DNA of 64,000 nucleotides from Quercus robur. Its lineage: Eukaryota > Streptophyta > Magnoliopsida > Fagales > Fagaceae. Below are positions 35,201 to 45,960 of this stretch, in pieces. The DNA lies in the NCBI RefSeq assembly GCF_932294415.1, contig NC_065535.1, forward strand, positions 91,590,862 through 91,654,861, in the 5' to 3' direction. Both the position numbers and the translations under genes were made by a program. The notes under the pieces were generated by a model, which saw only the letters and a program-made list of their open reading frames with translations, made no database searches and had not been told where the DNA came from. Numbering within the stretch: the stretch's first letter is position 1; each line of letters starts with the position of its first letter.

Positions 35201-36330
35201 TTAATTTAATCATCTTCATACTCTACCATCGATTACGTTTTCCGTAGTAATTTCTACTTAAATTAAACGTGTGGTTATTTAGCTCTAGCTCAAAAGGCAC
35301 CTCCTCCCCCATAAGAAAGGGTGGAGGGTAAGGTCTTGGGATCAAAACCAACTTTTAGTGCGTCGTGTGTGTTTAAATTCACATAAAATTTTTTTTTTTT
35401 TTTAAAGTAAAAAACTTGGAGATGCAGAAAGTGAATGACGAAATATGTATTTCTTTCCAATAAAGAGGCATTTTTTTTTTCTCTACAATTGAAGTACTTC
35501 ATATTTCATTCCTTTTCAATCTTTTTGCTCTTTCCTTTTACCTTTTTGTGGCTGTGCTTCTTACCTTTTCCTTAGGATATCATTTCCAATGTAGGTTTGA
35601 TAGTACATCCCAATAGGGGGTGGCCATACTTGTTTAATTTATCCCTCTCATCATTTTATTTCTCAGTTAAATCTAATATGTTATACTTGGCTTGTTACCA
35701 ACATTCTTTTCTATAATCTCCAGTCTGAGGTTTTTGCTGTTGCGTTTGCGCTTCTTGCCGCTGGTGCTGTAATTCTGACATTGAATGTACTACTACTGGT
35801 AAGTTTCTCTCTCATTAACTTCTTTTTTGGGTATTAGATTATCAGCTTCCTTCCTGTTAGACATCCAAATTCTTGAAATGTAGTCTATGATTGTGTGCAA
35901 AAAGATTATGATAGTACCCAAATGTCGATAAATTGAATCTAGGAGATATGACAGCATGCATATGTCCTGTAATTTTTATTTTTTATTTAGAGTAGAAAGA
36001 AAAAAGTTAGTCTTCATACATAGTAAGAGGTTGACTTTGGCTGTCATTTGTTTACAATCCTTATTTCAGGGTGGACACATAATCTTCTTCCAAAGTCTAA
36101 GTTTGCTGGGTTATTGCTTGTTCCCTCTGGATGTTGGAGCTATAATCTGCATGTTGAAGGACAATGTGATATTGAAAGTGATTGTGGTATCTGTGACGTT
36201 GGCATGGAGCTCCTGGGCTGCATACCCTTTCATGAGTTCAGCAGTCAACCCTAGGAGAAAAGCCCTTGCACTCTATCCTGTTTTTCTCATGTATGTATCT
36301 GTTGGTTTTCTCATCATTGCCATTGATTAA
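32226..36330 (+). CDS. YIP4: YIP1-family Golgi/TGN protein, YIP4 (YIPF6-like)
   Basis: Three exons, 32226-32738, 35724-35798 and 36070-36330, joined in phase 0 give 282 residues. The cytosolic N-terminal half starts [20 protein letters not shown] and is rich in proline and serine (PARPPSPPR, a run of prolines near residue 80). A conserved linker [20 protein letters not shown] and [19 protein letters not shown] leads into about five membrane segments that make the Yip1 domain; the last ends at the C terminus ([11 protein letters not shown]). The start and linker agree with Arabidopsis YIP4a/YIP4b. Those trans-Golgi proteins work with ECHIDNA in secretion of pectin and hemicellulose and in cell elongation. 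Intron 1 (about 3 kb) carries two SINEs and a hAT-like MITE. The first exon is strongly GC-rich. Confidence 0.95.
33663..33775 (+). mobile_element. SINE family A copy in YIP4 intron 1
   Basis: aagctctagtttaaatgaaa, then cagcaaggtggagggtgaaa and ttgtgggttcaaaacctact, then ggttgcttgtgttattactg. Sense orientation. Confidence 0.65.
34508..34703. mobile_element. hAT-like MITE in YIP4 intron 1
   Basis: Perfect 8-bp duplication TTCTGTTA at 34508-34515 and 34696-34703 flanks a 180-bp element. The termini are GGGGTTTGACTTACCTCCAA at the left and, read inward from the right, GGGTTTGGCTTACCTCCAGT; the inverted similarity continues for about 35 bases (tactttttta). An 8-bp duplication fits the hAT superfamily. 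It has no coding capacity. Confidence 0.85.
35280..35390 (+). mobile_element. SINE family A copy in YIP4 intron 1
   Basis: agctctagctcaaaaggcac, then ctcctcccccataagaaagg and gtggagggtaaggtcttggg, then atcaaaaccaac. Sense orientation, about 340 bp upstream of exon 2. Confidence 0.65.
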
Positions 36331-36512
36331 AACATTAGCAATGCTCATTATAGAGACTCCCATAAGTATTATAATAGGAATTTCATGTCATGTTAAATTC
36401 TCTCATGTTACTGTAATTTTTGACTTCTGAGTTGATGTGTTTGTTGACAATTCTGCCGATATTATATACTAGTTGTATGAAACAGTCTATGTGATTCTTT
36501 ATCCTTCTGTGT

Positions 36513-36826
36513 CATGCATTTTGAAAGTGAAGATTTGAGTTAAAAGGTAATTTATATTTACAGATCTCCTTTAGTTGGTAATTACAATTGTAAAATGGTT
36601 TTTTTAGATTAACAATGCCATTATTAGTTTTTCTGAGTACAAGATTCGCCACGTTTCTACGTATTATTTCATGCATTTTGAAAGTGAAGATTTGAGTTAA
36701 AAGGTAATTTATATTTACAGATCTCCTTTAGTTGGTAATTACAATTGTAAAATAGTTTTTTTAGATTAATAATGCCATTATTAGTTTTTCTGAGTACAAG
36801 ATTCGCCACGTTTCTACGTATTATTA
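36513..36826. repeat. 157-bp tandem duplication downstream of YIP4
   Basis: Copy one starts at 36513 and copy two at 36670, both with catgcattttgaaagtgaag. The two copies differ at only a few positions. It lies in or just after the YIP4 3' untranslated region and would add alternative 3' end signals. Confidence 0.9.
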
Positions 36827-38389
36827 AAAATAGTAGTCAAATTAGTCAAAGCCAGATCCAAAATGAAAAAGTAGCACCCCTTAGTCCTGGAATTGAGCCG
36901 TTTAAGTGCTCAACTTCAACCCATCCATTCATTCATAGACGAAATTGCGGGTAATATGGCTAAGGAGTGGAGTTTTGTCTGGAATTTTCGGCGAGTCTTA
37001 TATTACTGCTCCAAAATGTTTCCTATACTTCTTAGTGCCCGTCTAGTTAAAAGCTTTTTGGGCCAGAATCACATTGACAATTCGAAAACATGCCCATAGG
37101 GCATTTGGTAAAATTTTGAAATCATGCTTCCGTCCCTAGACATGAAAAAAGTACATTTTTGTGTTACATCTCTGAAGCAGCAAATGAAAAAGTACAAAAG
37201 TAAAGGCAAATAACTACTTCTTCAAAAAGCCCAAAAGTAAAGGCAAATAACTACTTCTTCAAAAAGCCCGAAGCAGCAAATAACTACTTTCTCAAAAAGC
37301 CCAAAAATAAAAGGCTGAAACAAACTCACCCTTAATAAACAACTAAACACACCAATAACTTTTATCTTAAAACCTGCTTAATAATGCGTTTTCTATTTTG
37401 CCAAGCCTGTAATGGAAAATATAAAGAATATAGATAAGCCAGCAAATGGAACTTTCATTTTTGGCATGCATGGAAGCCCCATCTGTGGATCTAACGGAGC
37501 TTGCATCTTTGGCATGCATAGATAGACCAAATATGAGGGGATCAAAGTTAAATTTGTCTGCAAATTTTTTTTTCCATCAGTGTATTCTAATTAGAGAATG
37601 TTGACACAACTATATAATTGACCTACATCCACTTGTTATTGTCGCGCATCAGCTACTACATAAACTTCAGACATATCAATAGCTGGAACTTATTTTTTGT
37701 GTTATGAATTGATTTCAATTGGTGGAATTTAAGAAAGCCAAGGTACATGCATGTAACACGAAATTTGTCTCTGGTTGTGGGGCATGGCATAGATATTAGT
37801 AAGTAGTTGATTTCTCCGTTGAAGTTTTTGCTCCAATATTGTTAATGCTTCATTTCATGGCGCTTCTGGACCAATTAACTTTACATATTGGCAAATCCCA
37901 ACCTTGTGATCCTTCAATCATCATAGTCATATATAGTCAATGCCAACAAAACCAACAATTACATATGCATTCTGGATAGGCATAGCCGAAACAGAAATAA
38001 AAACATAACTACGTAGTTGTTATGATAGGACACTAGGGACATCATTGTCTCCCCCTATGTATAGAGTGGTGGCTACTTAGTTGTTCCTTCGCGAATTGTA
38101 AGGAACTACCTAGAAGCCATTGGTCAGAAGAAAAGGTTGAAGTGCCATTAACCTGTAAATTTACTATTTGTTAGTAATGTATTTTGCTCATTACACCAAA
38201 GAAAAAAAGATGGAAGAAAACAAAACAAAACTCTTTCTATGGTAGCACATGGATCCATGTGTTACAAGCAATAACAATCAAGTAATCGATGAAGTTTGTT
38301 TGATTTTTCTAGATAATTCTCTTCTTTTCTCTATTTTCATTAATAGAAATGAGAATATGAAGTTTTCCTGAAAAGGAAAACTTAATACC
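36827..38389. other. Intergenic, one short tandem repeat
   Basis: A 37-bp unit (aaaagtaaaggcaaataact and following) is repeated at 37196-37232 and 37233-37269, with a partial third copy to about 37310. Otherwise AT-rich sequence without a recognisable gene. Confidence 0.6.
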
Positions 38390-38625
38390 TGTTTGGATAA
38401 CCTCTGCGTTTGGGCAATTTTTTTTTTTTTTTTTTTTTTTATGCACGCGTTTTAGGAGACACTATGCACTGTTCAGTGGGTCCCGTGCATTATTTACGGG
38501 ACCCACAAGTACTTTATTCAAAAAAAAATTAAATGGGTCTCATGGTAATATTCATTCATTTAAAAATTATTTTGTTTCAGTGTTTTCAGTTTTCAATTTT
38601 TATTAAAATAAGCGGTATCTAAACG
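38390..38625. mobile_element. GTTTGGATA-family MITE
   Basis: Left end tgtttggataacctctgcg, right end aagcggtatctaaacga, with gggacccac and cagtgggtcccgtgca inside and a tail gttttcagttttcaat as in the copy at 19645-19982. A T26 tract lies at about 38409-38440. No target duplication was resolved. Confidence 0.6.
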
Positions 38626-38775
38626 AATATTTAGATTAAAACTTAAAAGTAGTTAATCATCATTTCTATTTGGGAAACAGGACTAGTCTCTTTATGTTCT
38701 GTCCACATCTAAATTCCAACTAGTTTAAAAGATAAACACTGCATTTCTATAATGTATCAGTAAAACTAATCATAA

Positions 38776-39028
38776 CCTTCCATCTATGCTTAGCTAACTT
38801 TGCTTTTGTTTTTACTCTTTCATCTGTTATTTTGTCTGTTTAAGTTTTTTTTTTTTTTTTTTTTTGGAGAAACAAGTCTGTCTGTTTAAGTTGTTAAATG
38901 ATTTTCTTGGATATCAAATCTGCAAATTCACGTGACAAATCCCTGTCAGTGTTCTAGACTGTTGAGTGTTGACACACTACTTTGTTTATATCTTCACTCA
39001 AGTGGGATTTTCCTTGTGTGTATAATGT
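38776..39028. repeat. Duplicate of the AAA-ATPase upstream segment
   Basis: Matches 48989-49236 along its length: ccttccatctatgcttagct at the start, then catctgttattttgtctgtt, gacaaatccctgtcagtgtt and ccttgtgtgtataat. A T23 tract with short duplication is inserted in this copy. The other copy lies about 800 bp before the AAA-ATPase start codon. Confidence 0.75.
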
Positions 39029-39127
39029 TGAGGATGGGTATAAAAATAAATAAATAAATAAGAAACTGTTCTAGTAATGGTTCTTTGAACTTCAAGGACC
39101 TTTTAATACATATATGATTTTTATTTG

Positions 39128-39376
39128 GGGTAGAGAGATTACTTTTTTTTTCTTTTTTTTTCCATTCTATTTTCTTAAAACTTTCAATTAAAGATTAATC
39201 ACTGTTTGCGACAGATGGGTCAATAGCGGGATAAATCGCTGGCCTTAGGAGTTTTTTCAAAGTGCTAGTACCTGGACTTGAACTAAGGAGCACCTAGTCA
39301 AACCCCAGACAGCTACTTTGAGACTGAGTGTCCAACCACTCGACCAACTCCACTGGGTTAGGGTAGAGAGATTACT
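39128..39376 (-). mobile_element. tRNA-derived SINE with 16-bp target duplication
   Basis: The duplication gggtagagagattact occurs at 39128-39143 and again at 39361-39376. The element between (39144-39360) is on the minus strand: a box-A-like tggtcgagtggttgg near its head, a box-B-like agttcaagtcc, and a poly(A) tail that appears as poly(T) at 39144-39164. The perfect duplication suggests a fairly recent insertion. Confidence 0.85.
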
Positions 39377-39929
39377 GGTCATGCACATTGTACTCTATCT
39401 TCTTCCTGTAGTCATAGCCTCATAAGTAAAATGCATGTGCATATTTCATGAGAAAAGTTTTGAGTATGAAAATGGGAGAGACATTATCACTCGTGTCTTC
39501 CCATTGCTTTCATACTGTTTCCAATTCCACACCTTCCACCATAGCTGCATATCATTTTCTAGTCATTGCCTTTTTTATTCCCCTATGACAACGTTTATTT
39601 TTCGAGTAATGTGACACTTCACTTTTCATAATTTGTTGTTAATGGTTACATAATTTATTTGTTGTAAATTGACATAATTTTCCTACGAATTTATCATTTG
39701 AAATCATTTTTATAATAAAACAATCATATTTTTTTTAACAAATTAGAAATATTATTACATAAATACCATACCCCTTCTCCTCTAGAACTTGAACGAGGCC
39801 CTATGATACCTCATGCACTAAAAAAAAGTAAAATTTTGGAATTGGCTTAACTCATCCATGGTAAAAGTAAAACAATATATCATATTAACAGTAATTAAAA
39901 AAACATTTAATTATTAATTACTAGGACCC

Positions 39930-40113
39930 AAATTTCATATAATTTTTTTTTATACAAGATAAAAATTTTACTCTAGTCTAATTTGTGTATATATATGTGA
40001 AGCTTCTTCTTAAAAACTAGAACTCTATCCGTTATTCTCCATACTTCACAAACACTTATACTTATAAAATAACTATCATATTAAAAGTACACGGTAAATT
40101 TCATATAATTTTT
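39930..40113 (-). mobile_element. SINE family E copy with 18-bp target duplication
   Basis: aaatttcatataattttt is found at 39930-39947 and again at 40096-40113. The element is on the minus strand, with its tail at the left. It shares the blocks tttactctagtctaatttgt, gtgaagcttcttcttaaaaa and ataactatcatat with the copies at 20463 and 56066. Confidence 0.85.
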
Positions 40114-41109
40114 ACCGTGGCGGTACACAAATGAGCAGTAAATGCAGAAGTGCACAGAATTAGAACAGAACCAAATTGTGACCTGCAAAACATGACACAG
40201 TTTTATCGTAACTATTGTTGTTGTTGTTGCGTTTACGCGTAGACAGGGAGTCGTACGGTCAAGCCTGTTGGATCTTTGCTGAGTTATTACTGGGCAGTCT
40301 GTGCATATACAATATTGTAACTATCGCTTGGTTTACGTGAGCTTGGAATTTGTACGGCCATACAGATTCTGAAGCTAAAAAACAAAGATAGAAAGAGATA
40401 GAGACAGAGATTTTTAAATGCTTTTTTACGTAATGGGTGAGTCTTTCTTGTAAGTGGGTAGTTGAGTTATTGGGCATGCCGCACGCGGGTGACCAAATAA
40501 TGCATGCATAAAGAGTCAGAGAAACAAGTCCCAAAATGATTCCCTTTAACATTAGGGTATGTTTGATTAGAATGGTGAAAAAGTAGAAAGATGAAAAATT
40601 AGTAGGAAGATAGAAAATATTTAGTTTTTTGTCGTGTGTGTTTGGTTGGAGGGGTGAAAAAGTAGAAGGGTGGAAAACTCTTTTGTTTTGTTGAAAATAA
40701 AAGTGAGATGATAGAAAATGTAATTTATATAAATTGATTATTATACACTTGTTACATAATAGGTAAAAAATAGATTTATTTATACTCATTAAATAATATA
40801 AAATTTACCAACAATTATATTTTTCAATGAGAAGTATTACGTCCATAACATTTTTCGCAATACTTTCACAACAAAATTTATATGAAAAATTGTTACTAGT
40901 TCTAATTTGAACCCACCATTGAAATTATTTTTTTACTCACCAATATTAACTAATAACAATCTGTTCCTTAAAATTTATTGTAAAAATATTGTGATGACAT
41001 TACTCAATTAAGATTTTTTATTCATTATATTATTTCCCCTTTTCCCAGCCTTCATTTCATCCATACGTTTTACTTTTTTCTTTTTTTCTTCTTTTTCTCC
41101 TCCACACAC

Positions 41110-41172
<63 letters not shown>

Positions 41173-41215
41173 AAGTTTCATATAAAATAAAATAATAATG
41201 AGAGAAGAGTAGATG
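40114..41215. other. Intergenic, dispersed repeat and microsatellites
   Basis: 40555-40720 is a repeat-like stretch with ggtgaaaaagtagaa occurring twice (a 'gtgtgtttggttgg' type repeat). A compound (GT)n(GA)n microsatellite lies at 41115-41170. A minus-strand open frame (40259-40789) crosses this repeat and is not convincing as a gene. Confidence 0.45.
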
Positions 41216-41217
41216 GT

Positions 41218-41310
41218 TAACTTAATTGATAGCTCTATATCATCAGGCCCCCAGATCTCTTATACAACCATCAGAAACTTTATCAGTTGAGCTAACTGGA
41301 ACCCACTATA
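41218..41310 (-). mobile_element. SINE family B copy, antisense
   Basis: On the minus strand it begins gtgggttccagttagctcaa, has a box-A-like agctcaactgataaag, and continues to gagatctgggggcctgatga. The same plan is seen at 45186, 47690, 57804 and 58434. Confidence 0.65.
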
Positions 41311-42330
41311 ACTTAATTGACCTAAATTCATATGTTTAAACTTTTGAATTAAGTGGTATCATTATATATTATTATATTAAGGGTTTTATTAATGTATGTC
41401 CTTATGGCATATATTAGTAAATCAATTTATGAAACTTTTTATGGAAAAATGAAAAAGTGATTAATTGTTTTGATAGGTTTTCAATTCCCCATAAAAACTT
41501 TCTCAGAGTGGATAATTAACATATGCCCTTAAGACATATATTAACTGAACCCTTATATTAATTAGTTTGGTTAACAGGTGTCTTTAAGAAATCTGTTGAT
41601 AGACAATTTTTAAAAAGCGATAATATCACTTCTATGAGAAATTAATATAAAAAATTGTCAAAAAAGTTAGTTACTTTTTTCTTTAATTATAAAATTTCAA
41701 AAAATATATTTCTTAAACCAATGTTCTTACTCATTTGGAGTCTCCGATTGATAGCTTTGATATGGATTTGGGGAGAACATTGGATTTTTTTTCCTATTAT
41801 ATATATTAGCTTGTAACACTATACATATACATTGATATATTTAAAAGATACACATTAAGATGCATAGTATAATCTTACATATATAATTTAAATATTATTG
41901 ATAGTCATTCTTATATTTTTTTTTAACTTTTTAAAAAGTTTGGTAAGAATGTTATTAGGTAGAAAATGTAAATTGTCAATTTTTAAATATTTTTATATTC
42001 ATTAATTCTAGACTCTTTGGTTTTTGTACACAATAAATCACTTGAATGGATATTTATGATATGATCTCATATTTGATTCCAAAATTAAGAAATAAAACTC
42101 TCTCTAAAAAATAAATAATTTAGGACACATGGCACAAAATTGGACTTTAATTGTAGAATCTAATTGGATTTTTTCTAAACTTTACCTATTAATATATATA
42201 ATTTTTGTGCTAAATGAATTGTTTTTAGTTATAAAAAAAAGGCTCATAAATATAAAATCATTCAAACTCTCTATTACTCTAATTTTATATATAGTGTTAG
42301 ATATATGATTATGTTTCTTATGATTTATTT
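41311..42330. other. AT-rich intergenic stretch
   Basis: No coding potential. A monomer with ggcacaaaattggactttaa and taattggattttttctaaac at about 42128-42190 is an outlying copy of the repeat blocks that flank the Gypsy fragment. Confidence 0.5.
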
Positions 42331-42334
42331 ATAT

Positions 42335-42569
42335 TGGACTCGTCGTTTTCTACTCTAAATTAACTCATTTGACACAAAAATTAAAAAATTTCAATTAGAT
42401 AGAACACGTGCCGTAAAATTAAACTCTAATTGAAATCCAATTTTTACACTAAACTAACTAACTTGATTCAAAATTTTTAAAATTTTGATTAGATGGAACA
42501 TGTGGCGCAAAATTAAACTCTAATTGAATTTCAATTTAAAATCTAATTAGATTTTCTATCATCTTTACT

Positions 42570-42575
<6 letters not shown>
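42335..42575. repeat. Flanking repeat block, left of the Gypsy fragment
   Basis: Two monomers of about 100 bp (taactcatttgacacaaaaa ... aaattaaactctaattgaaa). The same two-monomer block recurs at 44535-44765 on the other side of the retroelement fragment. It runs into an (AT)n(GT)n microsatellite at 42570-42614. Confidence 0.7.
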
Positions 42576-42589
<14 letters not shown>

Positions 42590-42617
<28 letters not shown>

Positions 42618-44510
42618 CGGCATACGACCACAAGCCCATTTATCTTGGGCCCAGGCCAAAATAGGACCATAAATATTGTCAAGCCCAAGCCCAGTGTCAT
42701 GACCAGCTCATTTTTCATAAGCTTGGCACGTGAATGCCACCCACGTGTAGGATGGTCGATAGGTATCCATGTGATGGGCAAAAATGCCTCAGTAGCTTGG
42801 GAGTGTCACGGGGAATCACGCTGCCAAGCAATCTTTTGGAGGCTAGCGCCAGTTCCAACATCCTTGACACCATTCCCAATAAAGCATATTCCTTGTCAAG
42901 AATAATCAATTTGGGCCCCACCCACACGAGTGGAATCAAAGGTAATCATGATTCCCCCACTAACCTAAAGCTATAAGCAAGAGAAAGCAAGGAGGTAATG
43001 GGGTTGGATATGAGGGAGAGAGAGAAGAGAGAGAAAAACACATCTTTAGCTTGTGAGAGCTTAAGGAGGGAGGCTAGGTTGTGCAAGGCAGTTCTTTCTT
43101 AAAGTTCGGCTAGGAGCTACCTAAAGTAGAAAACCCATTACCCACTATATAAGTAAATTATGTGTCCAGCCCAAGGTTCGATCTAACAAGGAACATTGGG
43201 TACGCACAATTGGCGCCGTTTGTGGGAATCTCCTACATAGCTGTAGCTCTACCGAGGTTCAAGTGAGGGGGATGTCTAAATGGCACTCAACAAGTTACGC
43301 CGCTAATAGGTCTAGAGGCTCTTATTGGGGTTTTAGCTGGCGGGAAAAAAGGTATAAGAGAAATGAGGATTGAAGACGTGAACGAGGTAGGGAACATTGT
43401 GTTTCGAAGGAGGGATCGTCCCACACGTACCGGTCAATGTCGGACATCCCCGAACATGAGCATCATGATAGGAGGGATCAAGAGCTAGAACGCCTGTGTA
43501 GGATGGTGAGGGACTTGGAGTTAGAAGTACGAGGAAGGCGTCGATGAAGAAACCGTGATGAACATGCTAAAGGGTCTGTAAGTGTGAAGGGCAGTCATAG
43601 AGAAGCATCCCGTCAGTCTGGTTCCCATTGTTCTAGGGATCAGTCTAGGGATTACGTCGACAGAGGCTCGGTTTCCCCTGAAGGGCGAAGGCCCCAAAAT
43701 GCCGCGTTGGGCGCTATGAGCTAGGCATTACATAAAGCTGCTCAGTCACCGTTTTCGACAAAGATCAAACGAGCACCTATGCAGAGCAGATTTACTAGAC
43801 CCCCATTTATTTCTTATGATGGGAAAATAGACCCAGTACAACATGTAAGCCATTATATCCATATGATGCCCCTTCATAATCATAACGATGCATTGATGTG
43901 TAGGGTGTTTCCCTCTAGTCTCGAGCCCACTGCTTTGAGGTGGTTCAACAAGTTAAGGAATGACTTGATTCATAATTTTGCAAAGCTAATTCAAGAGTTC
44001 GGGGTCCGGTTTATAACCTGTAGCCGGGTACCACAACCAATGGACGCGTTGTTGTCTATGAAGATGGGAGTCAGGGAAACCCTTCAGAGTTACACTAGTA
44101 GGTATTGGGAACTGTACAATGAGATCGGTGGGGGTAATGAAAAAATCGTAGCAAGCACTTTTAGGCTGGAATTGCCTGAAGACTCTGAATTACGAGAGTC
44201 GCTGACGAGGAGACCTCCAAATATGAGGCAACTTTTAAGGCACGTTAAGGAGTATAAAAAGCTTAGAGGATGATCAGCAGCAGAGTAAGGGTAAGGCACC
44301 GACCGTGCTGCAATATTCGAAAGAGTCCCGACAAGGGGGTTTTCAGCCAAGACCTATAAGGGATTTAAGGATCCAAGAACCCAGTGCTCGGGCAGGGGAA
44401 GTCAGTGTGACGTTTAAGGAACCCGTGCACAAAATTTTGGACTGAATAAAGAATGAGTCATACTTTCGGTGGCCGAGCAAGATGGGGGGTGACCTATTAA
44501 GAAGAAATCA
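42590..44510 (+). mobile_element. Ty3/Gypsy LTR retrotransposon fragment (5' LTR, primer site, gag)
   Basis: A fossil. A stretch of about 600 bp ending near 43206 with gtacgcaca looks like a 5' LTR. It is followed by a primer-binding-type sequence, ttggcgccgtttgtggg, at 43209-43225. The leader and the start of gag follow. An open frame at 43779-44273 (164 residues) matches the retrotransposon gag domain. No protease, reverse transcriptase, integrase or second LTR is present, so the element is incomplete and cannot move; the region before the gag frame also looks decayed, with several breaks. Age cannot be calculated without a second LTR, but decay suggests it is not recent. Confidence 0.8.
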
Positions 44511-44534
44511 TAATTTGTATTGCATTCCTCGTTA

Positions 44535-44765
44535 TTTTACACTAAATTAACTCATTTGGTACAAAAATAAAAAAAAATTATATTAGATGGAACACATGTC
44601 GCAAAATTAAATTCTAATTGAAATCCAATTTTTATATTGAATAAACTCACTTGACACAAAAATTTAAAAACTAAGATTATATGGGACATGTGACTCAAAA
44701 TTAGACTCTAATTGAATTCCAATTTAAAATCTAATTGGATTTTCTCTCAACTTTACCTATTATTA
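44535..44765. repeat. Flanking repeat block, right of the Gypsy fragment
   Basis: It repeats the two-monomer block of 42335-42575 in the same orientation (ctaaattaactcatttggta, tctaattgaaatccaatttt, ttaaaatctaattgg). It is followed by (ATT)n and (AT)n microsatellites at 44760-44803. Confidence 0.7.
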
Positions 44766-44803
44766 TTATTATTATTATTTTATATATATATATATATATA
44801 TAT

Positions 44804-45005
44804 ACAGATTTGTTTCCTTTTACTTATAAAGACTTAGCTTAGTAATAAAAAAATTGCCGTAGTTTCCTATATAATAAATTGTATTATTATGATTCAATCT
44901 CAATTTAATTGAATTTTATATTGATTAAGAGATTATAAAAAATTTATGAGAGAGAGAATATTTAGTGCCATGGATATTAGACTATCATATGTAATTGTTC
45001 TACCA

Positions 45006-45043
<38 letters not shown>

Positions 45044-45960
45044 ACTTTTCATATTTAACCACATTCTATGATTCAATCTCAATTGAATTAGATTTGAAAA
45101 AAAAAAAAAATTGTGAGAGTTTCAATCTATGACGTTTGTTTCTGATCATAGCTATTTATTATTAGATCAAGACATCAATCAGTTTTTAGTATAGGCGGTG
45201 ATTGAACCCCGAATCTCTTATTGAATTATCAGAAATTTTACCAATTACCCTAACTAGAACCCACTTAGATTTGAAATTAGTTAAGAGGGTCATGTACCTT
45301 AATGACATTAACTGGTATTTTTTTTATAAGAGGAACTAGAGTTCAAATATTTTATGTCTCACTTATTATAATAATTTATCAAAAAACAAGTAAAAGACCT
45401 TTTTTTAATTTTTAATTTTTTTTATATAATTTGATAGTTGGGGGAGGGAAAATTAAAAACTTGAACATATTCATTTAGAAACATCAAGAATTGTCAATTG
45501 AGCTACAAAGCTCTAAACAAAAGGAGAGAGAGAGAGAGAGAGAGAGAGAGGTGCCATTGAAAATACATTATCAAATCTAATTGTTCCAATGTTTCATCTT
45601 TAAACCATAAATTACGATTCAATCTCAATTAATTGAATTTGAAATTGGATATCTCTATGCTAAGAGACTTGTAAGTCAATAAAATTACCTATTCTCCTTT
45701 AAATAGAGAACTAAGATACAAATCTCATTGTTGTAATCACCAAATTAAAAAAATTGAGTACTATATTAAATATACTTAATATTTTTTTTTATATAAATAA
45801 ATATTGGAGGAATGAGAAGCGAGTTCCAACTACATAAATGAAATATCAAATATATCATTATCACACTAGAACTCTTGAACTCCTTCATGTAATATTGGTA
45901 CATGGAATTTTTTCTTTGAAAAATAAAATTTTTGGCATCTGACTTTGAATTATAGACTAT
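44804..45960. mobile_element. Repeat-rich AT stretch with a SINE family B copy
   Basis: The SINE copy is at 45186-45272 on the minus strand: gtgggttctagttagggtaa, tggtaaaatttctgataatt, then ttcggggttcaatcaccgcc (box B). Microsatellites lie at 45018-45039 (AT)n and 45523-45550 (GA)n. No gene seen. Confidence 0.6.

Noticed and set aside
40259-40789. Minus-strand open frame of 176 codons
   Set aside because: It crosses a dispersed repeat, has no family resemblance, and its composition is that of AT-rich non-coding DNA. The part from about 40550 down could encode a short hydrophobic peptide, but nothing supports it.
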